Source of the DNA: JBGPOS01 sp041488155
Lineage (GTDB): Bacteria; Chloroflexota; Dehalococcoidia; Tepidiformales; Tepidiformaceae
Assembly (NCBI GenBank): GCA_041488155.1
Contig: JBGPOS010000057.1
Coordinates: forward strand, 1 to 26,686
Direction: 5' to 3'
DNA: 26,686 bases
Shown: positions 15,558 to 23,105 of the stretch, piece after piece
How positions within the stretch are numbered: the first letter of the stretch is position 1
Layout of the letters: the number at the start of each line of letters is the position of its first letter
Made by a program: the position numbers and the translations under genes
Notes under the pieces: model-generated
What the model was told of the DNA's origin: nothing
The model's input: only the letters and a program-made list of their open reading frames with translations
Databases searched by the model: none

Positions 15558-15734
15558 CTACCCCTTCCTTGTCTTTGTGATCGCCAGCTCGTCGTCATAG
15601 ATGTTGGCTAGCTGGCGGCCGCACTTGGGGCAGAAAAGGCGGAGCACCCACTTGTACGAACCGGAGATCGGGCGGCGTTCTTCTTTACAGGTCACCTCCG
15701 CACCGCACTGGTGGCAATAGCGCTTGTGGGCCAT
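15558..15734 (-). CDS. Small zinc-ribbon protein, 58 residues
   Basis: The ATG at 15734 is preceded, seven bases away, by AAGGAGGT (15749-15742), a perfect Shine-Dalgarno. The protein has two knuckles, CHQCGAE near the start and CPKCGRQ at residues 35-41, spaced as in a CxxC-x(25)-CxxC zinc ribbon, plus an extra Cys at 16. The segment between them, ERRPISGSYKWVLRLF, is basic and would form the strands. A role in nucleic-acid or protein binding is a family-level guess. It begins just downstream of a decayed recombinase. Confidence 0.65.
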   Translation of the reverse strand: MAHKRYCHQCGAEVTCKEERRPISGSYKWVLRLFCPKCGRQLANIYDDELAITKTRKG

Positions 15735-15779
15735 CGGGCTGACCTCCTTCGGGATCGAATTGCCCTAAGTGTAGAGGTG

Positions 15780-16103
15780 CCGAGACGCCAGCGGTCGTTC
15801 GCACTGTCCGCTGAAGGGAAGAGCAGAGCGCCCCGGTCCATCTCGCGCACGAAGCGCTCGAAGGACTCGCAGCCTTCAGCCTGCGACCCGAGGCGAGGCT
15901 CCGATTGCGGGGCCCCGCACCGTGGTCCACCTGGGCCGACGAGGTGGCGCAGCCTGCCACGCAGAAGTGCTGGAGCATCCGGGAGTAGTTCTCGGCGATT
16001 CGGCGGGAGCCGGAACGGCGCTTCTTCTCGGCCAAGAAGGCGTGGAGGGCGTTCTGCCAGTAGGAAGGGTCCGGGAGGGCGGCGAGGAGGTGTGTGGCGT
16101 TCA
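15780..16103 (-). pseudogene. Tyrosine recombinase (integrase) remnant, N-terminal domain only
   Basis: From an ATG at 16103 the frame reads LLAALPDPSYWQNALHAFLA, then EKKRRSGSRRIAENYSRMLQHF. This is the N-terminal SAM-like DNA-binding domain of tyrosine recombinases. After HFC the similarity jumps frame (GRLRHL, then ESFERFVREMDRG, recalling the SFYRFL...M helix that ends this domain) and stops. No catalytic domain (R...HxxR...Y) is present. It is therefore a frameshifted and truncated integrase. Confidence 0.5.
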
Positions 16104-16399
16104 TGGGTCCATGCACGCTCTGCTCGGTCCCGAAAGCAACACGATGCGCAGATCGTGACGAGCCGCGCAAAGTGCAAAACCGGTAATGCGGCCCCAGGAC
16201 GCCACGGCGAGCCTGAGGCATCTGCGATCGCCCGCCTACTGCCGTGTCCCGGAGTGACACCCCGCGTTGACCGCGGCTCGACGCCTCGCGAAAAGACTCT
16301 GTTCACCCGGCCGGCTGCAACTGTCATTCAAGTTTGAGCAGACGGCCAACGACGCAAGTGATAGGCACATCGTTCGGTCACTCCTCTAGGATCGGTTCG
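16104..16399. other. Spacer between integrase remnant and acyltransferase
   Basis: About 300 bp without a gene I can support. It should contain the acyltransferase promoter, but no convincing -35/-10 pair is visible. I see no att-site-like direct repeat. Confidence 0.4.
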
Positions 16400-17440
16400 T
16401 TGAAAGAGAACCTTCGCGTCCTGGCGTGGTTCCGTTACCTCACCGACCGCTTTGTCGTGGTGCCGATCGCCTCGGTCTTCCCGGCGAGAATTGCGCTGAC
16501 GGTCGCCGATCTGGTCGGTCTCGTGCATGGGCTGATCCCCGGCAGAGGGAGCCGCGTGGCCCGCTTGGAAACGACTGCTGCGACGGGCGCCGTCGGATGG
16601 GCCGCCTTCCGAGGCGCCTGCCGTCGCCTCGCGGGACCACGACGCGACTTGGTCTACCTGCGGCGAATGCGCAGTCGCCGAGAGTCTCTCGCTGACTGGA
16701 CCCTGAACGAGTCGAATCCAGATCCGATTCATCAACTCGTCGCCTCTCGCCAGCCGTTCGTTCTCGCCGGCGGTCACTTCTCTTCAGCCCCGTCGTATTT
16801 CAGGCACCAGGTTCTCCCTGCGGACGCAGCGTTCGTGGGATCGGAGCTGCCCCACTGGAAGCTCTCACCGTCGGACTTAAGGCGACGTCTCTCGGCGCAG
16901 CTGGACTACGGACTCCGATCGAGGTTTCTTGGTGAACCGGAGACGCTCGACTATCAGATCCAAGTCCCTGATCTCTGGGTGCAGGGCGCGAACTGGTCGG
17001 ACGCTCCCGACCGGACGCCAAGCGTTCAGGATGCGATGCTGGCCAGGCTGGCGCGGCCGGGCGGCATTGTGATCACCCTCGTGGACGCCTACTGGGAGAA
17101 ATCGACGGCCTATCGACCGCCGTTCGTCGGAATCAGAGAGCGCGGCTTCGCCTTGGGTGCCGCGCGAATAGCGCGCATTGCCCAGTGTCCTCTGGTCCCG
17201 TTCGTGGCGGTGTTCGGCGAGGAGCCCCGGACGGTCATCATCGACTGGGGCTGCCCAATCCCACCCCCTGAGCCGGATGATGCGGCGGCGGACCGCCGCG
17301 TTATCGATCAGGCCCTCGAGTTCATAGAGAAAGGCGTCGCGCGCTACCCCGACCAATACGACTATCCAATAGGATGCGACCGGCGCTGGAGTGCAGTCAC
17401 CGGAAGGTGGGAGGACACTCCCGAAGATCCAGACCCTTAG
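16400..17440 (+). CDS. LpxL/HtrB-PatA-like acyltransferase
   Basis: About 346 residues from TTG 16400 (AGGA eight bases upstream); starts at 16358 and 16334 are also open. The layout is that of the lysophospholipid/lipid A acyltransferase family that includes phosphatidylinositol-mannoside acyltransferase: a hydrophobic N-terminus (VVPIASVFPARIALTVADLVGLV), VLAGGHFSSAPSYF at the place of the catalytic GHxGNWE-type motif, a GGIVITLVDAYW strand, and RGFALGAARIARIAQCPLVPFVAVFG, which matches the later substrate-site motif. The catalytic His is there, but the residue five positions later is Pro rather than Asp/Glu, so the catalytic dyad is not canonical. It probably acylates a glycolipid on the inner leaflet. 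Context with mannosyltransferase-like genes supports this weakly. Confidence 0.62.
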   Translation: MKENLRVLAWFRYLTDRFVVVPIASVFPARIALTVADLVGLVHGLIPGRGSRVARLETTAATGAVGWAAFRGACRRLAGPRRDLVYLRRMRSRRESLADWTLNESNPDPIHQLVASRQPFVLAGGHFSSAPSYFRHQVLPADAAFVGSELPHWKLSPSDLRRRLSAQLDYGLRSRFLGEPETLDYQIQVPDLWVQGANWSDAPDRTPSVQDAMLARLARPGGIVITLVDAYWEKSTAYRPPFVGIRERGFALGAARIARIAQCPLVPFVAVFGEEPRTVIIDWGCPIPPPEPDDAAADRRVIDQALEFIEKGVARYPDQYDYPIGCDRRWSAVTGRWEDTPEDPDP

Positions 17441-17634
17441 ACGGTCCGTCGGTGCCGCGCCGCCCCGCAGTCGGTTCTCTGACGTGACACGATCGGGACA
17501 TCGTGGCATGTGGTTCGCCGGGGCCGAATTCTCGTTACGGGTGGCATGTATGCTGGATTCGCCAGTGGTGAGAACGTCACCGGCCGGAAGAGTGCCGATG
17601 GACCGGCGGCTCGGTTGCAGGATGGGGGAGCCGA

Positions 17635-18102
17635 ATGAAGAAGCGAACCGACGCGCAGAGGTCGGCGTTTATCCCCAGCGACGTTTACGGCCAGCTGCTT
17701 CCCGGGTTTACGGTCAATCTCCTCGTGCGAGACATCGATATGGCCGTGCCGTTCTATCGCGACGTCCTGAGCGCGACCGTGCATTATGCAGACCCGGACT
17801 TCGCTGCCGTTCGGGTCGCGAATCTCGAGTTGATGCTGCACGCCGACCACACTTACGAGGGGCACCCCTGGTACGGTCCACTCCAAAAGGGTGATCATCG
17901 CGGGTTGGGGGCTGAGCTACGACTGCTCGGTCTCGATCCTGATGAGGTCGAGGGGCGCGCGAGGGCGGTGGGCGCGCCAATACTGCGACCGGCCGCCACC
18001 AAGGCGCACGGCTGGCGAGAAGTGATGGTCGAGGATCCCGACGGATACGTGTGGGCTGTTGGCGTCTTGTCGGGAGAATTGGCAGCGAGAGGCGAGAGCT
18101 GA
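17635..18102 (+). CDS. VOC (glyoxalase/bleomycin-resistance) superfamily protein
   Basis: 155 residues with the VOC fold: LLPGFTVNLLVRDIDMAVPFYRDVLSATVHY is the first beta-alpha-beta-beta-beta unit (start of domain, FYRDVLS), and GWREVMVEDPDGYVWAVG near the end is the closing EDPDGYxW motif carrying a metal-ligand Glu in many members. The middle, HPWYGPLQKGDHRGLGAELRLLG, has further His and Glu. GGGGGAG precedes the ATG. VOC enzymes range from lyases to dioxygenases and binding proteins, so no reaction is assigned. It stands alone, convergent with the TlpA-type gene. Confidence 0.8.
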   Translation: MKKRTDAQRSAFIPSDVYGQLLPGFTVNLLVRDIDMAVPFYRDVLSATVHYADPDFAAVRVANLELMLHADHTYEGHPWYGPLQKGDHRGLGAELRLLGLDPDEVEGRARAVGAPILRPAATKAHGWREVMVEDPDGYVWAVGVLSGELAARGES

Positions 18103-18366
18103 CCGTCGGGTCCCGCGGCGACTTCAACAACGATCGCCGCCCGGATGGTGACACGATCGTGCCGCGAAAGTCGACCCGAGTCGCGTGTTGTTCAGTCGGC
18201 GAGAGCAACACAAAGGGGTGGTGGGCGAACGAGCCCTTCGCAGGGGATCGAAAACGTTAGGGTTCACGGTCGGGCGCTGAGCTATCCGCCGTCGTCTTGA
18301 CCGAGATGATGGTGGACGGTAAGCACCAGGATAGCCTGGCCCGGAACCGCCGGGGTTCGGCCTTCG
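18103..18366. other. Convergent intergenic region
   Basis: 264 bp between the 3' ends of the VOC gene (+) and the TlpA gene (-). Small open frames cross it but none has family similarity or a ribosome site. I see no strong terminator stem. Confidence 0.4.
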
Positions 18367-19056
18367 CTACGGTGGGAGGATGGTGGCGATTTTCTCGTCG
18401 ATCGTCTTCTTGCCCACGCTGCCGATGCGCATGTCTCGGAGGAGACCATTGGCGTCAACGAAGAAGTGTGTGGGTAGGCCCGTGACGCGGTACTGTGCGG
18501 CGATTTCTGTGGCCGAGTCGGCTGCGAATGGGTAGGTCAGACCCGTGCGCGCGACGTAGTTCCGGATTGTGTCGGCATCCTCGCCCACGTCGACAGCAAC
18601 GATAATGAGGCCGCTGTCCTTGTATTGTTCATAAGCCGCTTCGAGGTCGGGGGCCTCGGCGCGGCACGGCGGACACCACGTAGCTCCGAACGCGAGCCAG
18701 ACAGGATGTCCGCGGAGCTGGCTCAACTCGAGTGGATTGCCGTCGAGGTCAACGCCGGAGAAGTCCGGGGCCTCCTTGCCGACGCGCGGGGCCGGGCCGG
18801 AGGCCCCGGCAGTGAGTGTGACCGACTGACTCGCCGGCGGACCGCTGGGCCGCGCGAAGAACCAGACCATCGCCGAGATGGCGATTGCCAGGGCGATCGC
18901 CGTAAAGATGTTTCGGGCCAGGCCGGCGCGGCCGCCGCACGGGCCGGCTGAGGTCTCGCTCTTGGCCCGCTCAGTGTCGGCCCGCGACGTATCTGTCTCG
19001 GAGCGTAGGAGTGGTGGCGAAGTTTCGACGCGCGCGCGCGGCTGGCTGTCAGGCAT
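18367..19056 (-). CDS. TlpA/ResA-family membrane-anchored thiol-disulfide reductase
   Basis: 229 residues. A cytoplasmic, charged N-terminus leads to one helix (about 49-67) and then an extracytoplasmic thioredoxin fold: KEAPDFSGVDLDGNPLELSQLRGHPVWLAFGATWCPPC, with the active-site C128-P-P-C131, IIVAVDVGEDADTIRNYV, and the cis-Pro loop VTGLPTHFFVD. The family (ResA, CcmG, CcsX) reduces the CxxCH cysteines of apocytochrome c before haem attachment. Its ATG overlaps the stop of CcsB by eight bases (ATGCCTGA), so it is the last gene of the cytochrome maturation operon. The charged 48-residue N-terminal extension is longer than usual. Confidence 0.88.
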   Translation of the reverse strand: MPDSQPRARVETSPPLLRSETDTSRADTERAKSETSAGPCGGRAGLARNIFTAIALAIAISAMVWFFARPSGPPASQSVTLTAGASGPAPRVGKEAPDFSGVDLDGNPLELSQLRGHPVWLAFGATWCPPCRAEAPDLEAAYEQYKDSGLIIVAVDVGEDADTIRNYVARTGLTYPFAADSATEIAAQYRVTGLPTHFFVDANGLLRDMRIGSVGKKTIDEKIATILPP

Positions 19057-19918
19057 AACCGTGCATCCCGCCGAAGAAGAGGTTCCCGTAGTAGGTGAAG
19101 AGCGTGGCGGCGAACCCGCCGATCAGCAGGAGGGCGCTGCGCTGGCCGCGCCAGCCGCGCATCACACGGGCATGGAGGTAGCCGCCGTATATCAGCCATG
19201 TGGCGAGCGAGGCGGTCTCCTTCGGGTCCCACGACCAATAGGTTCCCCAGGCCGTTTCCGCCCACACCGAACCGAGCAGGATCGTGAGCGCCAGCACCGG
19301 GAAACCGACCATGACGGCCCGGTATCCGATGTCATCGAGCTTCAGGTGAGGTGGGAGCCAGTTGACGTTGTCTCTGTATTGCAGGAGGCAAAGGACGCCG
19401 GCGGCGAACGCGACGGTGAACGCTCCGTAGGCGATTACGGCGCAGGCCACATGTACCGAGAGCAGCAGGTCATTCTGGAGCGCTGGAACGAGTGGTTTGA
19501 GATCGCCTGGAAGCGTTGACGCATAGACGAGTAGCCCCAAGGCCACCGGCAGCACGAACAGCGCCAGGATCCTCGCCTGATAGCGCCATGCGAAGCAGAG
19601 GAATAGGGCAACAGCTCCCCAACTGAATGCGAGCGAGAACTCGAACATGCTCGCGAAGGGCGCGTGGTGGCTTGCCACAGCGCGCGCCACAAGTGCCGCT
19701 GAGAGGAAGAGGAACGAGTTCGTGGCCAGGAGCGTGGCGTATCGCTCGGCTGTCGTAAGGGAGCCCGACGCGACCAACTGAGGACTCACCGGTACACTCA
19801 GCCTCATCAGCGCCGGCGCCAGGCGGATGCCGGCGATGTTGAGGACGTAGAGACCGAGAGAAATCGTTAGGGTAGCCAACGCCACCGTGAGCGAGAACTG
19901 TGAGAGCTGCTCAGGCAT
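19049..19918 (-). CDS. ccsB: Cytochrome c biogenesis protein CcsB (CcsA/ResC type)
   Basis: About 289 residues from ATG 19918 with eight predicted helices. The haem-handling signature, WGTYWSWDPKETASLATWLIYGGYLH, is the tryptophan-rich WWD-type motif of CcsA/ResC, and His residues occur in the helices flanking it. The protein exports haem and, with ResB, ligates it to apocytochrome c on the outside (System II). The ATG at 19918 is chosen because it overlaps the ResB stop (ATGCCTGA); a start at 19975 lies inside ResB. The gene ends by overlapping the TlpA start in the same way. Confidence 0.9.
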   Translation of the reverse strand: MPEQLSQFSLTVALATLTISLGLYVLNIAGIRLAPALMRLSVPVSPQLVASGSLTTAERYATLLATNSFLFLSAALVARAVASHHAPFASMFEFSLAFSWGAVALFLCFAWRYQARILALFVLPVALGLLVYASTLPGDLKPLVPALQNDLLLSVHVACAVIAYGAFTVAFAAGVLCLLQYRDNVNWLPPHLKLDDIGYRAVMVGFPVLALTILLGSVWAETAWGTYWSWDPKETASLATWLIYGGYLHARVMRGWRGQRSALLLIGGFAATLFTYYGNLFFGGMHGYA

Positions 19919-21422
19919 GAGCGCTTCCGTTCCTGCCGTCGCCGCTGGACCCGATGTCTCCGAGGGCGATCGCAACCGTCTTGCTGATTCCCGTGAGTCC
20001 TCCGTTCAGGGATGGGTGTCGTCGAGATTGCACCGCGATGCGCACCTCGGTGATGCCATCCAACCTGGGAGCGCATCGCACCCAGAAGCGCTGCGGGGGA
20101 AGAAAGAACGCGACGACCAGGCCAAGAATCATTAAGCCCGCGGCGATCCAGACGATCAGCATTCCGGGGTCCTTCACAACCTTGAATCCCACGTAGCGGC
20201 TCTCGCGGAGGAAGGTGAATGTGAGCCCGGCGACTTCGGCCGGCTGGCCCTGCGCCAGACTGCTCGGGGCGTCAACGAGCTGGCCGTTGCGATAGAGCTC
20301 GATGCGGATCTCGCCCGCGGGAACCGAAGCAGGTTCGGTGCCGCTCCCCGGGCCGATGACAGAGACCGTTCCGAGGTCGCCCGGAAGCTGGACACTCCCC
20401 AGTGGACTTTCGCTGCCAGGCTCGTGCCAGGCCAATGGCACGCTCCCCTGGAACACCGTAATCCCGCCCGGATCGGCGATGCTCACGATCGCGGACTCAC
20501 CCCAGAACGATTGGTGGAAGGCGACACCCTTGTATCGAAGAGGGGTATTTACCCGGATCGTCCCAACCCCTGCCTCGCGGCCGTTGTCGAACACAGTGAC
20601 ATTGCTTTGGAAGTCGCGAGGCCTCCCGTCGGGATAGTACTGATCGGAGAATTGATTCAACCGGACAGCGATGCCTGTTCCCAGTCCGAGCTGGCTCGAG
20701 TCACCCTCGGAAATGATGAACGCCGGATTCTGAAACCCCCAGATCCGGCCAACGAGGACACCTGCGAGGACGAGAAGCAGACCGGCGTGGACCGCCAACG
20801 TTCCCAGCTGACTGAACCGGCGGCGCTCTCCGAGCATGAACGCGGTCGCTTCCTCGTTCGCCGTCCTGACGCGGAAGCGCATGGCCGAAAACTGGCGATT
20901 GATCTGCTCGATGGTCGCGACAGGCGGGAGACTGGTGGTGAGGAGGACGACGTGGCGGGAGTCTTCGAACAAAGCGTCGTCGGGGCGCACCGGGGTGTGA
21001 AACACCGACGACCAGACACGGGGCCATCGATGGATGGTGCAGGCGGCGAGGCTGACGGCGAGGAGTGCGAGGAGCAACCGAAGGGCGAACGAGTGGAAAA
21101 TGTCAAACAGGGAGAGCCGGTCCATGAACGAGGTCAGCGGCCCATAACGCTCGTGAGCGCTTGCCAGCCACTGAACACGTGCGATGTGGTTGCTGGCCAG
21201 GCTTGGCGGCATCTGTTCGATGCTCGTACCGGCGACCGTGAGGATCGCAAGCGCGAGGATGATCGCCAGGGCGAGCTTCAGGGAAATCAGGCCGCGCCAG
21301 AGGTGGCGCACCACAGTGGCCGGCCAGGTTGGCGCCGTCATTGCGAGTCGGCGGTCGCTCCACCGAAACGACAGGCGGAGAGGACGGGATTCGGTTCGGG
21401 GTCTGGTCAGCATGGCGCACAC
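19911..21422 (-). CDS. resB: Cytochrome c biogenesis protein ResB
   Basis: 503 residues. The N-terminus carries WRGLISLKLALAIILALAIL, typical of ResB, then FDIFHSFALRLLLALLAVSLA as helix 2. A third helix (LGTLAVHAGLLLVLAGVLVG) precedes a long extracytoplasmic domain with the conserved patterns RYKGVAFHQSFWG and ESRYVGFKVVKDPGMLIVW, and a last helix follows. His residues in helix 3 and before the final helix are candidate haem ligands. It acts with CcsB as the System II haem lyase. Starts at 21413 and 21341 are also in frame and the latter fits family N-termini well. First gene of the resB-ccsB-tlpA set, separated from the cupredoxin gene by a strong hairpin. Confidence 0.9.
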   Translation of the reverse strand: MCAMLTRPRTESRPLRLSFRWSDRRLAMTAPTWPATVVRHLWRGLISLKLALAIILALAILTVAGTSIEQMPPSLASNHIARVQWLASAHERYGPLTSFMDRLSLFDIFHSFALRLLLALLAVSLAACTIHRWPRVWSSVFHTPVRPDDALFEDSRHVVLLTTSLPPVATIEQINRQFSAMRFRVRTANEEATAFMLGERRRFSQLGTLAVHAGLLLVLAGVLVGRIWGFQNPAFIISEGDSSQLGLGTGIAVRLNQFSDQYYPDGRPRDFQSNVTVFDNGREAGVGTIRVNTPLRYKGVAFHQSFWGESAIVSIADPGGITVFQGSVPLAWHEPGSESPLGSVQLPGDLGTVSVIGPGSGTEPASVPAGEIRIELYRNGQLVDAPSSLAQGQPAEVAGLTFTFLRESRYVGFKVVKDPGMLIVWIAAGLMILGLVVAFFLPPQRFWVRCAPRLDGITEVRIAVQSRRHPSLNGGLTGISKTVAIALGDIGSSGDGRNGSAHA

Positions 21423-21581
21423 CGAAGCTGATACCGAGCGGTTGGTGTGTCGTCGAACGCCGATCGAAGAGTGGAACCTCGGAGAAGGGCGACCCCGGGG
21501 CAGAGGCGGTTATACCCCATGGCGCTCCCCCGTTCTCCCAGTCCCCTTGTCCACACGAATTTCATCTTGATATCCGAAGAG

Positions 21582-21620
21582 AACCGGGGTAGGGAGCCGA
21601 ATCCGCTCTCTACCCCGGTT
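21582..21620 (-). terminator. Strong hairpin after the three-cupredoxin gene
   Basis: AACCGGGGTAGGGAGC (21582-21597) pairs with GCTCTCTACCCCGGTT (21605-21620), a 16-bp stem with one G-U pair and a 7-base loop, 18 bases after the stop codon. No long T-tract follows on the minus strand. It probably separates the redox operon from resB, by termination or RNA processing. Confidence 0.65.
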
Positions 21621-21637
21621 CCTGAGTCGGCGCTGCA

Positions 21638-22960
21638 CTAGCGCAGGCGCCTCTTCGCGGCGGCAATGGCGGCGATCCCGGCCAGCAAGAAGCTAGAGCC
21701 GAGGAGCCAGATCGGTATGGTGCCTTCGCCAGCGCTCAGCCCGTTGCCCGTGGAAGGGGGCCGGGGCGGGGTCGCCGGTGGGGGCGTGACTGGCGGAGCC
21801 GGCGGCGGTGACACGACCGCGACCACGCCCATCATCGGCTCGCGCGGGTTGTCGACACTGGTATTCCCCTCGACCTGGCCAGTTGCCGGATCCCACGTGG
21901 CGTGGGCGTTGCAGAAGTACCAGTAGAGACCCGGGGCCGTGAACGTGAACCTGGCAGACTCGCCTGCCTTTGCGGTCAGGTTGATCGGCGCAGCCGAGTT
22001 GCCCGGTACGCTGATGATCGTGTGCAAATCAGTGTCGGTGTTCTTGAATGTCACCTCAGATCCGGCCTGAACGGTCGTGACGAAGGGCACGAAGCTGTCG
22101 CCGGGCATGGTCACGGTGGCCGCAGAGGGCGCCGCAGCAACTGGCCCTTTGACAAGGATGAAGCCCTCCATCGGCTCGCGCGGGTCGTCGACCGTGTCAT
22201 TCCCTTTGACCTGGCCGCTCGCCGAATCCCAGGTGGCGTGGGCGTTGCAGTAGTACCAGTAGAGGCCTGGGGTGTTGAACGTGAACGTGGCCGACTCTCC
22301 CGACTTCACCGTGAGGTTGATCGGCACAGGGGAGTTGCCCGGAACGCTCACGACGGTGTGCAGATCGGTGTCGGTGTTCTTGAACGTCACGGTGTCGCCG
22401 AGGTTCACAACAAGCCCGACAGGATTGAAGTAGTCGGCGGGCATGACGACCGTCAGAGGCGGCGGGACCACCGGAGTTGTGGCGGGCTTTGGCGTTGCTG
22501 TCGGCGTCGCCGTGGTGGTCGGTGTGGTGCTGGTGGGCGTCGGGCTGGCGGCGGCGGTAACAACGATCTTGCCGACCTGCTTGGCGTTGGACGCGATGTT
22601 CGCTTCCGTGGCGTCGGAGGCCTTGGCGTGGACCGTGCAATAGAAGTAATAGGTCCCAGGCGTTGTGAATGTTGTCGTCTGGCTCGCCGGCCCGGTCGAG
22701 AGCGGCAGGTACGTGTCGCCGGTCACGGCGTTCTTGGCGTCATGGACTCCGTCGACCCAGTTGAAGGTCACGGAGTCGCCCACGGAGATGTTGATGACGT
22801 TGGGCGTGAAGACGGCCAGGCCTCCGGGTGCTCCGACACCGACCGTCGCGTTCGCGGCCATCGCCGACCAGGCCCATGGGATGGCGGCGACGAGCCCAAT
22901 GATCGCCAGGAGGACGGAAGCCAGCCCAATCCTCCAGGGTATAGCGAGTGTTCTTATCAA
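21638..22960 (-). CDS. Three-domain cupredoxin surface protein with sorting-signal-like tail
   Basis: 440 residues from TTG 22960, chosen because CTGGAGGAA (22975-22967) sits right before it; longer versions add polar, non-signal sequence. A signal peptide (about 8-37) is followed by three cupredoxin domains. Domain 1 has ligands H73, C108, H111 and Gln128 at the axial place. Domain 2 has H201, C238, H241, M264. Domain 3 has H313, C350, H353, M376. Domains 2 and 3 repeat with a 336-bp period. Thr/Pro linkers separate domain 1 from 2. The end is PPSTGNGLS, a helix and KRRLR, so it is probably wall-anchored like the repeat protein at 2-2680. It should carry electrons outside the membrane for the neighbouring redox complex. 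Confidence 0.82.
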   Translation of the reverse strand: MIRTLAIPWRIGLASVLLAIIGLVAAIPWAWSAMAANATVGVGAPGGLAVFTPNVINISVGDSVTFNWVDGVHDAKNAVTGDTYLPLSTGPASQTTTFTTPGTYYFYCTVHAKASDATEANIASNAKQVGKIVVTAAASPTPTSTTPTTTATPTATPKPATTPVVPPPLTVVMPADYFNPVGLVVNLGDTVTFKNTDTDLHTVVSVPGNSPVPINLTVKSGESATFTFNTPGLYWYYCNAHATWDSASGQVKGNDTVDDPREPMEGFILVKGPVAAAPSAATVTMPGDSFVPFVTTVQAGSEVTFKNTDTDLHTIISVPGNSAAPINLTAKAGESARFTFTAPGLYWYFCNAHATWDPATGQVEGNTSVDNPREPMMGVVAVVSPPPAPPVTPPPATPPRPPSTGNGLSAGEGTIPIWLLGSSFLLAGIAAIAAAKRRLR

Positions 22961-22966
22961 CTGCGG

Positions 22967-22975
22967 TTCCTCCAG
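22967..22975 (-). promoter_or_regulatory. Shine-Dalgarno deciding a TTG start
   Basis: GGAGG within CTGGAGGAA on the minus strand, about seven to eight bases before TTG 22960. Together with the signal peptide that begins right there, it rules against the longer frame from 23101. Confidence 0.65.
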
Positions 22976-23105
22976 TCTGCTTGCGGTGGCCCCATAACCG
23001 GCGCGGCTGGCCTCCGCTGTTCGTTGCCGCTGGCTCGAGGGTTGGTCGTTGTATTCGTTCTTCGGTTCCCTCCTCTGTCCACGGGTTCCGGTTCGCTTCA
23101 AACGC

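Noticed and set aside
20424..21431. 335-codon plus-strand frame over resB
   Set aside because: Shadow of a gene with conserved ResB segments; no motif on the plus strand.
21509..21514. TATAAC on the minus strand as a resB -10 box
   Set aside because: No -35 element at the right distance; too weak to list.
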